Shown: positions 15,670-22,863 of the stretch, piece by piece
How the letters are laid out: each line of letters starts with the position of its first letter
Numbering within the stretch: the stretch's first letter is position 1
Source: CAZQLE01 sp964593905
GTDB taxonomy: Bacteria > Chloroflexota > Anaerolineae > Anaerolineales > Anaerolineaceae
DNA length: 25,108 bases
Direction of reading: 5' to 3'
Assembly (NCBI GenBank): GCA_964593905.1
Contig: CAZQLE010000028.1
Location: forward strand, 1 to 25,108
Notes under the pieces: model-generated
Seen by the model: only the letters and a program-made list of their open reading frames with translations
Databases searched by the model: none
Told to the model about the DNA's origin: nothing
Program-made: the position numbers and the translations under genes

Positions 15670-17463
15670 TTACTGTTCGGCGAGTTTGATATCGCAGAGC
15701 ATCTTGATGCCGGTCATGTTCCAATATCCGCGCCAGGTGGCAGGCAGATAGTGATTGGAACCGTCGGCAGAGGCAGGCCAGTTGGTCCATACTGCATTGC
15801 TATACTGCGCCCACAGGCCGTTGTACCACAGCGGGATCAAGGGCATGTCGGTGAGCTGGATCTTCTGCAGATCGCTCATAATGGCTTTCATGCCTTCCAG
15901 GTCATCGATCTTGGTTTGATCAAGCTGGGCAACCAGGTCAAAAGCTTCCTGATTGTCATAGCGGCCGTAGTTGCCATTTTGCAGCGTGGCAATGTCTTCG
16001 ATCGGGTGCATGAACATCCAGTTGTAGTATGTCCAGGGGGTGTTGCTCATCTGGGCATCGTTGGCGATCATCATGTCAAACGTGCCCTGGTTGCGTGCAT
16101 CGAGATAGCCGCCATAGTCGGGGAAGTTTGATTCAGCATTGATGCCGACAGCCTTGAGGCTGCTGACGATGATCTTGTTGGCTTCCATCCAGTCTGTCCA
16201 ACCATTGGGGTTGTTGACCATCAGCTTGATCTCAGCGCCGTCGGGGGCTTCGACAAAGCCATCGCCGTTGGCATCTTTGTAACCGGCGTCGGTCAGAATC
16301 TTCTTGGCCTGTTCGGCGTCATAAGAGAAGCCCAATTCGTCCACTACTGTCTGGTCCACATACTGATCCCAGATGGGCAGCAAACCGGTGGGGTTGGCGG
16401 CCTGAACGATGTTGCCGTAGTCTTGTTCCACAATCTGTTTGGTGTTGATGGCGAAGGCCACCGCGCGGCGGAAGGCGGCGTCATCCATCGGTTTTTTGGT
16501 CAGGTTCAACAGCAGCCAGGCGGTGTTGGCCGAGAGCATGTAAGGCGCCTGGGGATAGTAGGTCTGAACGCCATAGCCACCCTGAACCAGCGAAGCAACG
16601 CCGGGCAGGAAGTTGTTGCTCAGATCGAGACCACCCTGCAAAACCAGGCCGAGGGCCACGTTGTTGCTGCCGTTGACGATGTCTACGATGCGCTTCGGTT
16701 TGGGGTCGAGATTGAGGGCGGCTTTACCCCACCAGTTCTCATTCTTGATCCAGACCATGCGGCTCTGGTCGTGGCTTTCGTACAGATAGGGACCGGTGCC
16801 AACAGGGTTCTCATTGGCGCCAGTGGTGATTTCTTCCTGGCTCTTGGCACCCCAGATGTGCTTGGGTACGATCGGGGTGGTGTAGAGCATGTTACCCCAC
16901 TGCTGGTAAAGGGTCTCGTTGAAGTTGAACTTCAGGGTGCTTTCGTCCACTTTTTCGATCGAATCGAGCCACTGCCAGACGATGCTGATATTGACCGGGG
17001 CATCTTTGGCCATTTCGAAGGTGAACTGAACATCATCGGCGGTCAGGGGGGTGCCATCTGAGAAAGTGACGCCCTGGCGGACTTTCAGTTCGTACACTTT
17101 CTCGCTGGTCCAGTCACCACTCTCGGCCAACCAGGGTTGATATTCATTGGTCAGCGGGTCGTAGATGAACAGGGTTTCGTAGCACAGGCCCAGGGTTCCC
17201 ATGGCATAACCACCGGTGTTGAAGGGGTTAAAACTGGATGGGGGACCCCACTGGGTGCCGCTGGTGTAGAGAGTTTCTTTGCGCTCAAATACGTCTGCCG
17301 ACGGAGCCGGGGTGGCTTCGACAACCACTTCTTTGGTCACAACGACTTCTTTTTCCACTTCCACGGTCTGAATGACCGTCTGCGGAGTGGGGGTGGCGCA
17401 GCCTGTCAAAAGAATGCTGGCCAGAACCAAAATACTCACGATTGTTACGAGGGTCTTACGCAT
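15670..17463 (-). CDS. ABC transporter substrate-binding lipoprotein, family 5
   Basis: A 597-residue extracytoplasmic binding protein of the DppA/OppA (SBP family 5) class. The N-terminus is a lipoprotein signal with the lipobox LTGC at 19-22; Cys22 would be lipidated. A short linker rich in Thr, Val and Glu follows, then the two-lobed domain with ETLFIYDPLTNEYQPWLAESG, KLRQGVTFSDGTPLTADDV-like segments and GTGPYLYE. A GGAG lies seven bases upstream of ATG 17463. It sits between the LacI gene and the permeases. Family 5 proteins bind peptides in many bacteria but bind beta-linked oligosaccharides in Thermotoga and relatives. The GH130 phosphorylase nearby favours a mannosyl or cello-type oligosaccharide; this is inference. 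Confidence 0.93.
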   Translation of the reverse strand: MRKTLVTIVSILVLASILLTGCATPTPQTVIQTVEVEKEVVVTKEVVVEATPAPSADVFERKETLYTSGTQWGPPSSFNPFNTGGYAMGTLGLCYETLFIYDPLTNEYQPWLAESGDWTSEKVYELKVRQGVTFSDGTPLTADDVQFTFEMAKDAPVNISIVWQWLDSIEKVDESTLKFNFNETLYQQWGNMLYTTPIVPKHIWGAKSQEEITTGANENPVGTGPYLYESHDQSRMVWIKNENWWGKAALNLDPKPKRIVDIVNGSNNVALGLVLQGGLDLSNNFLPGVASLVQGGYGVQTYYPQAPYMLSANTAWLLLNLTKKPMDDAAFRRAVAFAINTKQIVEQDYGNIVQAANPTGLLPIWDQYVDQTVVDELGFSYDAEQAKKILTDAGYKDANGDGFVEAPDGAEIKLMVNNPNGWTDWMEANKIIVSSLKAVGINAESNFPDYGGYLDARNQGTFDMMIANDAQMSNTPWTYYNWMFMHPIEDIATLQNGNYGRYDNQEAFDLVAQLDQTKIDDLEGMKAIMSDLQKIQLTDMPLIPLWYNGLWAQYSNAVWTNWPASADGSNHYLPATWRGYWNMTGIKMLCDIKLAEQ

Positions 17464-17583
17464 TTACAATCTCCTTATTTAGGTCAGGTGAAATTGAAAA
17501 CAATCTACCAGGCAGTTCAGTCACTCGAAAGCTTTTATTACCTCCTCTTCCCCATCGAATGCATTTGCTTGAAGGGCGTTTTT

Positions 17584-18648
17584 TTAAAATTGAGCGGACA
17601 AATGAGACGATGCTGTCTTCTCGGTCTGAGCCAGGGCGCCGCAAGATTGGCGCAGGATTAATTCAGTCTCCATGATGATGCGCTGCGCCGGCTTGATGCC
17701 ATTTTCGATCAACTGAATCAGCAGCTCGGTGGCTTTGAACCCGAATTGATAAATGGGCTGGCGCACGGTGGTCAGTGTGGGGCGGGTTGTCTGTGCGACG
17801 GGTAAATCATCAAAACCAATAAAGGCAATATCTCTGGGGATGCTCAACCCGGCCTCGTGGACGGCGCGCATGGCGCCCACCGCCATTTGATCGGAGGCTG
17901 AGAAGACCGCATCGGGACGGTGGGGCAGCAAGCGCTGCATGGCGTAATATCCGCTGGCTTCGCTGAAATCGCCTTCGGCGATCAGGGCCTCGTCGATCTG
18001 AATTCCCTGTTCAGTGAGCGCTTCGAGATACCCCTTGCGGCGGTCAATGCTGACCGGGCTGTTGCGGGTGCCGGTGATGGTGGCAATGCGCTGGCGGCCC
18101 AGGCAGATTAGATGGCTGACGGCCCGATGAACCGCCCGGTCATTATCCACATCGATGTAGCTGACATCATAGTCACCCCCCGGCCGCCCTGCGATTACCA
18201 GCGGAATTCTGGCATGGGTCAGACGGTCAATCAACTGGTCGCCAAGCTGCCCGGATTGGACCAGAATTCCATCCAGCATTCCGCGACGAGATACCCTGGT
18301 GAAAATTTTTTGTTCGTCCTCGGGGGTATCGACCAGAAAAAGACTGAGGGTGTAGTCACGCTGGTTGCAGGCCTGGGCCACGCCCTGGGTGAGTCGCGGA
18401 AAATAGGGGTCGCTAAAAAATGAGCTAACCCCGCGTGGCAATACCAGCCCGATCATCCAGGAGCGCTGCGAAACAAGCGTGCGGGCCGCCACGTTGGGGT
18501 GGTAACCGGTCTGTTGAATCACCGCTTCGACTCGCCGGCGAACATCATCCCGTACATTGGGTTGGTGATTCACAACGCGCGAGACGGTAGAGCGCGATAC
18601 ACCCGCTAATTTCGCAATGTCCTCCAGGGTAAGATTGGACAGGTCCAT
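17584..18648 (-). CDS. LacI-family repressor, first gene of the ABC operon
   Basis: A 354-residue classical LacI/GalR regulator. The helix-turn-helix is at residues 6-27 (TLEDIAKLAGVSRSTVSRVV), followed by the hinge TGYHPNVAARTL, which keeps the AR-x-L pattern that inserts into the minor groove of the operator. The sugar-binding core contains GLVLPRG, GILVQSG, VSYIDVDNDRAVH, and the FSASDQMAVGAM and FIGFDDLP motifs typical of the family. It precedes the binding-protein gene by 120 bases with no terminator seen between them, so it likely shares the operon message. A palindromic operator and a consensus promoter lie just upstream of its start, which points to autoregulation and operon control by a sugar inducer. 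The start is ATG 18648, with only a weak GAAAG as ribosome binding site. Confidence 0.95.
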   Translation of the reverse strand: MDLSNLTLEDIAKLAGVSRSTVSRVVNHQPNVRDDVRRRVEAVIQQTGYHPNVAARTLVSQRSWMIGLVLPRGVSSFFSDPYFPRLTQGVAQACNQRDYTLSLFLVDTPEDEQKIFTRVSRRGMLDGILVQSGQLGDQLIDRLTHARIPLVIAGRPGGDYDVSYIDVDNDRAVHRAVSHLICLGRQRIATITGTRNSPVSIDRRKGYLEALTEQGIQIDEALIAEGDFSEASGYYAMQRLLPHRPDAVFSASDQMAVGAMRAVHEAGLSIPRDIAFIGFDDLPVAQTTRPTLTTVRQPIYQFGFKATELLIQLIENGIKPAQRIIMETELILRQSCGALAQTEKTASSHLSAQF

Positions 18649-18680
18649 AATTTGCTTTCAACTGTTGTGTTGGGGTGATT

Positions 18681-18698
18681 GTTGGGAGCGTTCCCAAC
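18681..18698. promoter_or_regulatory. LacI-type operator
   Basis: The arms GTTGGGA (18681-18687) and TCCCAAC (18692-18698) around GCGT form a near-perfect 18-bp palindrome with the central CG step typical of LacI-family sites. It lies just downstream of the predicted start of transcription (about 18701), where a bound repressor would block RNA polymerase. Confidence 0.8.
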
Positions 18699-18707
18699 CT
18701 AAAAACT

Positions 18708-18735
18708 ATTATATAAAATTTTAAAAATATGTCAA
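18708..18735 (-). promoter_or_regulatory. Consensus promoter of the lacI-ABC operon
   Basis: Read on the minus strand, perfect TTGACA (18735-18730) and perfect TATAAT (18713-18708) are 16 bases apart. The start would be near 18701, next to the operator. Both boxes match consensus fully. Confidence 0.85.
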
Positions 18736-18886
18736 TACTTTTTTAATAAAATAACAGGTAAAAAATCATAGCAATTATTGATCGGTGGATAAAACCCTCC
18801 CCATTTAAGCTGATTGCGGCTGTAAAGCAGACAGGTTTGCCTCAGCGGAAGGGTGTTGGGGGTGATTTGAACACAAAAATCAGATT

Positions 18887-18898
18887 AAAAGCGCTTTT
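18887..18898. promoter_or_regulatory. Second LacI-like palindrome between the two regulators
   Basis: AAAAGCGCTTTT is a perfect 12-bp palindrome with a central CG, like LacI-family operators. It lies about midway in the 427-base divergent region, some 150 bases from the minus promoter and 100 bases from the plus promoter. A lone GTTGGGA half-site sits at 18946-18952. The binding regulator is not known. Confidence 0.45.
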
Positions 18899-18995
18899 TG
18901 GGGCGAAAAGCTATTCAATCAGCCGGTAAAAGGATGTCTCAAACCGTTGGGAAGAGGTAAAATAATAGAGACGTGATTTAACCGGGCAAAACGGC

Positions 18996-19023
18996 TTGAC
19001 AAAACAAAATACGGCGCTAAAAT
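18996..19023 (+). promoter_or_regulatory. Promoter of the second LacI regulator gene
   Basis: TTGACA (18996-19001) and TAAAAT (19018-19023) are 16 bases apart. The start would be near 19030, giving a leader of about 45 bases before the ATG at 19076. Confidence 0.75.
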
Positions 19024-19035
19024 AAGTTCGTATTA

Positions 19036-19066
19036 ACTAAAATTTCATTTAAAAATACTAAAATTT
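19036..19066. repeat. Direct repeat in the leader of the second LacI gene
   Basis: ACTAAAATTT occurs at 19036-19045 and 19057-19066, 21 bases apart start to start (two helical turns). Such spacing puts both copies on one face of the DNA, as in tandem operators. It lies just downstream of the predicted transcription start and could be the site of this gene's own product. The AT-rich background lowers certainty. Confidence 0.45.
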
Positions 19067-19075
19067 TGAGGCTGC

Positions 19076-20110
19076 ATGGACCGTAAGGTAAAAATCATCG
19101 ACATTGCACGTGAAAGCGGTGTTTCGTTGTCGACGGTTTCGCTTGTTTTTAACAGCAAGCCCGGTGTATCTGAAGAAACGCGGGCAAAGGTTTTTGAGGT
19201 TGCCAGCCGGTTGGGTTATTCGGCTAAAGCGGCTGTGCCCCAGCCAAAAATCAGCCCGCTTTCCACGGTTGGAATGGTGGTGAAAACCGACCCGGATATC
19301 CCGGCTCAGGCCAACCCTTTTTATTCAAAAGTGATTGCGGGGATCGAGGATGTTTGCCGGCGCAACAGTATCAATCTTTTGTTTGCCACGTTGCCGGTGG
19401 ATGAAGATAACCATCCTGTGGAAGTGCCTCATTTACTCGCCAGCAGCAATATTGACGGCCTGCTGATGGTGGGCACTTTTATGGATGATACGATTATTTC
19501 CATTTCGGGCAAGCGTACGCCGCCGATTGTGCTGGTGGATGGTTATTCCAGCCAGGAAAAATATGACACGGTCATTTCAGATAACTACCGCGCCGCATAT
19601 CAGGCGGTGGAGTATCTTTTGGAGCGCGGCCACCGTCATGTGGGGTTGGTGGGCAGCGATACGGTGTGTTACCCGAGTTTGCGCGAGCGGCGCAATGGTT
19701 ATCTGCGCGCGTTGAAAGAGAACGATATCAGCGACATCTATATTGCGAATTTTAATATCAACAAAACCAAAGGTTATATCGAGACCCAGCAACTGCTTGC
19801 AGCGCACCCTGAAATTACCGCTTTGTTCTGCGTAAATGATGACTGTGCCAGCACGGCGATCCGTGTTGCGCAGGGGCTGGGCAAAAAAGTGCCGCAAGAT
19901 ATTTCCATTGTCGGGTATGATGACACCTATATCGCTGCACATACCTTGCCCGCGTTGACCACCATGCATGTCGATACGCTGGCCATGGGCAGGGCTGCGG
20001 TGCATCTGCTCTCACTGCGTCTTGAAGACCCCGAATCGGCGCGAATGACGCTGACGATCCATCCCACCCTGGTGGAACGCGAGTCGGTTGCCGTGGTAAA
20101 AAACAGGTAA
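19076..20110 (+). CDS. LacI-family transcriptional regulator with atypical hinge
   Basis: This 344-residue regulator has a helix-turn-helix IIDIARESGVSLSTVSLVFN at residues 7-26 and a periplasmic-binding-protein-like core (VGMVVKTDPD, NIDGLLMVGTF, FCVNDDCASTAIRVAQGLG, IVGYDDTYIAAHTLPALTTMHVD). The hinge after LGYSAKA reads AVPQPKISPLS and lacks the usual AR-x-L helix, so its DNA contacts may differ from standard LacI proteins. A GAGG lies four bases upstream of the ATG. It is divergent from the lacI-ABC operon and followed by the GH130 gene after 133 bases on the same strand, so it probably controls phosphorylase production. The ligand is unknown; a mannoside or a phosphorylated sugar is likely. 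Confidence 0.93.
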   Translation: MDRKVKIIDIARESGVSLSTVSLVFNSKPGVSEETRAKVFEVASRLGYSAKAAVPQPKISPLSTVGMVVKTDPDIPAQANPFYSKVIAGIEDVCRRNSINLLFATLPVDEDNHPVEVPHLLASSNIDGLLMVGTFMDDTIISISGKRTPPIVLVDGYSSQEKYDTVISDNYRAAYQAVEYLLERGHRHVGLVGSDTVCYPSLRERRNGYLRALKENDISDIYIANFNINKTKGYIETQQLLAAHPEITALFCVNDDCASTAIRVAQGLGKKVPQDISIVGYDDTYIAAHTLPALTTMHVDTLAMGRAAVHLLSLRLEDPESARMTLTIHPTLVERESVAVVKNR

Positions 20111-20147
20111 ATTATCCGTCCGGATGCAAAGATTCCTTCTCTCGAGA

Positions 20148-20168
20148 TTGTTATTTAAGCGATAACAA
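20148..20168. repeat. Inverted repeat between the second LacI gene and the GH130 gene
   Basis: TTGTTAT (20148-20154) and ATAACAA (20162-20168) are perfect 7-bp arms around seven bases. No T tract follows, so it is more likely an operator or processing hairpin than a terminator. It would sit about 75 bases before the GH130 start. Confidence 0.4.
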
Positions 20169-20243
20169 CCTTGCTTTCATCTGGTTGTTTCTCGATCTGG
20201 CCGGTTGAAAATTCATTCATAATTTTGATGGAGTTCTTATTCA

Positions 20244-21215
20244 ATGACTATTGCATCTCTTGCAAATATCCCCTGGGAAGAAAAACCGGCTGGTTGTTCG
20301 GATGTGATCTGGCGGTACAGCGCAAACCCGATCATCCCGCGTGATTTGATCCCTTCTTCCAACAGCATTTTCAACAGCGCCGTGGTGCCCTTTGAGGGAA
20401 AATATGCCGGTGTGTTCCGCTGTGATAATAAAAAGCGCGAAATGAATATCCACCGCGGTTTTAGCGCCGATGGAATTAACTGGCAGTTGGATGACGCCCC
20501 GATTGAATGGCAGTGTGCTGACCCCGAACTGGCCCGCTTTGAACATCGCTATGATCCGCGTGTGACCTGGCTTGAAGACCGCTATTACGTCACCTGGTGC
20601 AACGGCTATCACGGCCCAACGATCGGCGTTGGGTACACCTGTGACTTCGATCAATTTCATTTTATTGAGAACGCCTATCTGCCGTTCAACCGCAATGGGG
20701 TGCTGTTTCCGCGCAAAATCAACGGCAAATATGTCATGCTCAACCGCCCAAGTGATAACGGCCACACCCCGTTTGGCGATATCTTTCTCAGCCAGAGCCC
20801 CGATATGGTTCACTGGGGGCAGCACCGTTTTGTGATGGGCGTAAAGGGCGGCTGGCAATCGACCAAGATTGGCGCCGGGCCTACCCCGATAGAGACCCCT
20901 GAAGGCTGGCTGTTGTTTTATCATGGCGTGTTGACCTCGTGCAACGGTTTTGTGTACAGTTTTGGCGCGGCATTATTAGACTTGGACCAACCCTGGAAGG
21001 TGATTGCCCGCGGCGGACCTTATTTGCTTTCACCGCAAAAGCAGTATGAGTGCGTGGGAGATGTTCCCAACGTGGCTTTCCCGTGCGCGGCGTTGGTAGA
21101 CGAGCCAACCGGGCGCATCGCCATTTATTATGGCGGGGCCGATACGGTTACGGCGCTGGCTTTTACCCGGCTGGTGGATGTTTTGTCTTTTGTAAAGGAA
21201 AGTTCGGAGCTGTAA
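20244..21215 (+). CDS. GH130 beta-mannoside phosphorylase (GH130_2-like)
   Basis: A 323-residue cytoplasmic enzyme of glycoside hydrolase family 130, which cleaves beta-mannosides with phosphate to give mannose 1-phosphate. The sequence closely recalls UhgbMP, the gut phosphorylase active on beta-1,4-mannosides including Man-beta-1,4-GlcNAc of N-glycans. Shared marks are the start IPWEEKPAGCSDVIWR, ANPIIPRDLIPSSNSIFNSA, the loop YDPRVTWLEDRYYVTWCNGYHGP with the proton-donor Asp at residue 104, FNRNGVLFPRKINGKY, RPSDNGHTPFGDIF, KIGAGPTPIETPEGW and YECVGDVPNVAFPCA. Similarity is from memory; beta-1,4-mannooligosaccharide phosphorylases in the same subfamily are the main alternative. A TGGAG lies ten bases before ATG 20244. 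The gene follows the second LacI regulator and ends at a strong terminator. No signal peptide, so the substrate must be imported first. Confidence 0.95.
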   Translation: MTIASLANIPWEEKPAGCSDVIWRYSANPIIPRDLIPSSNSIFNSAVVPFEGKYAGVFRCDNKKREMNIHRGFSADGINWQLDDAPIEWQCADPELARFEHRYDPRVTWLEDRYYVTWCNGYHGPTIGVGYTCDFDQFHFIENAYLPFNRNGVLFPRKINGKYVMLNRPSDNGHTPFGDIFLSQSPDMVHWGQHRFVMGVKGGWQSTKIGAGPTPIETPEGWLLFYHGVLTSCNGFVYSFGAALLDLDQPWKVIARGGPYLLSPQKQYECVGDVPNVAFPCAALVDEPTGRIAIYYGGADTVTALAFTRLVDVLSFVKESSEL

Positions 21216-21252
21216 AAGGCCGGGCTGTGGCGCGCGCCAACCGGTAAAAAAT

Positions 21253-21285
21253 AAAAGCTGACCTGATGATTTCAGGTCAGCTTTT
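21253..21285 (+). terminator. Bidirectional intrinsic terminator between GH130 and the metal-binding protein gene
   Basis: A perfect 14-bp stem (AAAAGCTGACCTGA 21253-21266 / TCAGGTCAGCTTTT 21272-21285) closes a 5-base loop. A-rich sequence on the left and TTTT on the right make it usable on both strands, serving the two converging genes. Confidence 0.92.
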
Positions 21286-21311
21286 GGGTTGGGCGTTTTA
21301 TGCGCAGGCAG

Positions 21312-22649
21312 TTATTGCAGCGCCGCGCTGATGACACGGGCGTTGTACTGCATCATCTCGATATAACCGGGCGCATTGCCGCCGGCCGGGGTGATCGAAT
21401 GGGTATAAAGATCGGTGACAACCTTGATACCTGTTTCTTGTGAGATCTGTTCGGCCAGTTGGGGGTTGCTGCCTGTCTCGAGGAAGATGGCGCTGGCGCC
21501 GGTGGTTTGAATATGGTCAACCAGACGGGCCAATTGCTGCGCCGAGGGAGATGATCCGCTGCTGATGCTGGGGATGATGGTGCCAATGATTTTAAAACCG
21601 TAGCGATCGGCAAAATAACCAAAGCTTTCGTGATTGGTCACGATCAGCCGTCGTTCTGGCGAAATGGCAGCGAACTGCTTTTGGATTTCTTGATCAAGCT
21701 GCTCGAGTCGGACGATATAAGCAGCGGCATTGCGGGTGTAGATCTCCTTACCGGCCGGATCGGCGGCGATCAACCCGTCGCGGATGTTTTCGACATACTG
21801 AATCACGCTGATGGGGTCCAGCCAGAAGTGGGGATCACTGTCATGGGGGTGGTGCCCGGCGGCCGGGCCGGCAATGAATGGGGTGGTTTCGGTCTGAAAG
21901 CCGCTCAAATTGAGCAGATATTCTCCCGGCTGCAATTCGGCAGTAATGACCTGGGTGAAACCGGTGCAGTTGACGGTTAGACTGTCTTCGCTGACGATCT
22001 CACGGCCATCTGGTACGGTGAGTTTCAGATCTCCCTGACCGGCGGCAAGGGTAAAATCTCCTGCTGTGGCAGCGTCAATTTTGACAAAACCGGCATGGCT
22101 GTTGCCCGTCTGTGGGTTTAATTTAAGTGAAAGCAGTTCGGTCTGTGCGGCTTCCTCTGCGGCGGGCAGGGTTGGGGCGCTGGCTTCATCTGCGCCGGTT
22201 TGTTTTTCGGCGGCGGGTGTTTTATCGGCCAGGCTGTCGCAAAAAGCAGCGGCCTGTTCTTCCGGGCTTTGCACGGCTTCTTCACCTTCGCGCGCCTCGC
22301 GGCTGGTTAACCCGGCAGAGGCCTCGATGAGGGTCTGTTCGCCATCGGCGTTCTGAAGGAGGTCGGTCAGCCAGCTTTCAAACCCCGCGCCGTTGATGAT
22401 TAAAACCTGGCTTTCGCTGATTTTCGCCATATCCTGCGGGGTGGGCTCAAAGGCGTGCGGGTCCAGGTCGGGGGGCATCAGCGCCTCGATCTTAAGACGA
22501 TCACCGGCCACATTTTGCGCCATATCGGCAATGAAGGTTTCGGCAGCCAGAACTTTGGGGCCGGTTGTCTCTGGCGCGGCAACTGATGGTTGGCAGGCCG
22601 ACAGCAGCAGGGCGGTCAGCAACAATAAGATAATGAAATTCTTTTTCAT
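21312..22649 (-). CDS. Metal ABC transporter substrate-binding lipoprotein (ZnuA/TroA family) with inserted domain
   Basis: Residue numbers are from ATG 22649 (GGAGG four bases upstream); an ATG five codons earlier is less likely. The signal has a lipobox LLSAC with Cys19. The cluster A-I metal sites are His65 in DLDPHAFEPTPQD, His274 in DPHFWLDP, His340 in VTNHESFGYFADRYG, and Asp413 in TDLYTHS, which fits a zinc or manganese binder. At 445 residues it is about 150 longer than usual. The excess lies between residues about 115 and 265, where other ZnuA proteins have a short His-rich loop. It begins Glu/Ala-rich and then looks like a beta-sandwich (TLAAGQGDLKLTVPDG, VITAELQPGEYLLNLSG). A weak His-rich HHPHDSDPH follows. 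No ATPase or permease gene adjoins it. It is likely repressed by zinc (see operator). Confidence 0.93.
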   Translation of the reverse strand: MKKNFIILLLLTALLLSACQPSVAAPETTGPKVLAAETFIADMAQNVAGDRLKIEALMPPDLDPHAFEPTPQDMAKISESQVLIINGAGFESWLTDLLQNADGEQTLIEASAGLTSREAREGEEAVQSPEEQAAAFCDSLADKTPAAEKQTGADEASAPTLPAAEEAAQTELLSLKLNPQTGNSHAGFVKIDAATAGDFTLAAGQGDLKLTVPDGREIVSEDSLTVNCTGFTQVITAELQPGEYLLNLSGFQTETTPFIAGPAAGHHPHDSDPHFWLDPISVIQYVENIRDGLIAADPAGKEIYTRNAAAYIVRLEQLDQEIQKQFAAISPERRLIVTNHESFGYFADRYGFKIIGTIIPSISSGSSPSAQQLARLVDHIQTTGASAIFLETGSNPQLAEQISQETGIKVVTDLYTHSITPAGGNAPGYIEMMQYNARVISAALQ

Positions 22650-22683
22650 AAAACCTCCACTCAACCCACGCCTGAAAGCGCTT

Positions 22684-22708
22684 ATTGAAAATGAAATTGT
22701 TTTTCAAT
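22684..22708. promoter_or_regulatory. Fur/Zur-like operator of the metal-binding protein gene
   Basis: Perfect 8-bp arms ATTGAAAA (22684-22691) and TTTTCAAT (22701-22708) around nine bases. The core TGAAAATGA resembles actinobacterial Zur sites. It overlaps the -10 box and predicted start of the promoter of the zinc-type binding protein, where a Zur repressor would act. Confidence 0.7.
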
Positions 22709-22734
22709 TATAGCGGGCTGAAGAGATTCGTCAA
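22707..22734 (-). promoter_or_regulatory. Promoter of the metal-binding protein gene
   Basis: On the minus strand TTGACG (22734-22729) and perfect TATAAT (22712-22707) are 16 bases apart. The -10 box touches the palindromic operator, and transcription would start near 22700, about 51 bases before the ATG. Confidence 0.8.
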
Positions 22735-22779
22735 GAGCAAGATTAAAAAAGATGCAGGGCTATTTGCAACCCCACCCGA

Positions 22780-22814
22780 TTCCCCCAGCGGCGCGGTTTT
22801 CGCCGCCGGGGGAA
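22780..22814 (-). terminator. Hairpin after the RuBisCO-like gene
   Basis: The stem TTCCCCC-A-GCGGCG (22780-22793) pairs with CGCCGC-C-GGGGGAA (22801-22814) around a 7-base loop. It lies about 50 bases past the RuBisCO-like stop on the minus strand. The nearest T run is 30 bases further (22749-22744), so termination may be weak or rho-dependent. Confidence 0.5.
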
Positions 22815-22863
22815 AACCATCCCTCAGGAAAAGACAAACTACTTTGCGTAACCGAAAAACTGG

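Noticed and set aside
16423..17061. Plus-strand frame of 212 codons opposite the binding-protein gene
   Set aside because: It is antisense to a well-supported lipoprotein gene and matches no family.
15670..17463. A dipeptide-only transporter reading of the family 5 binding protein
   Set aside because: Not excluded by sequence, but two sugar-type LacI regulators and a GH130 phosphorylase next door make a sugar substrate more likely.
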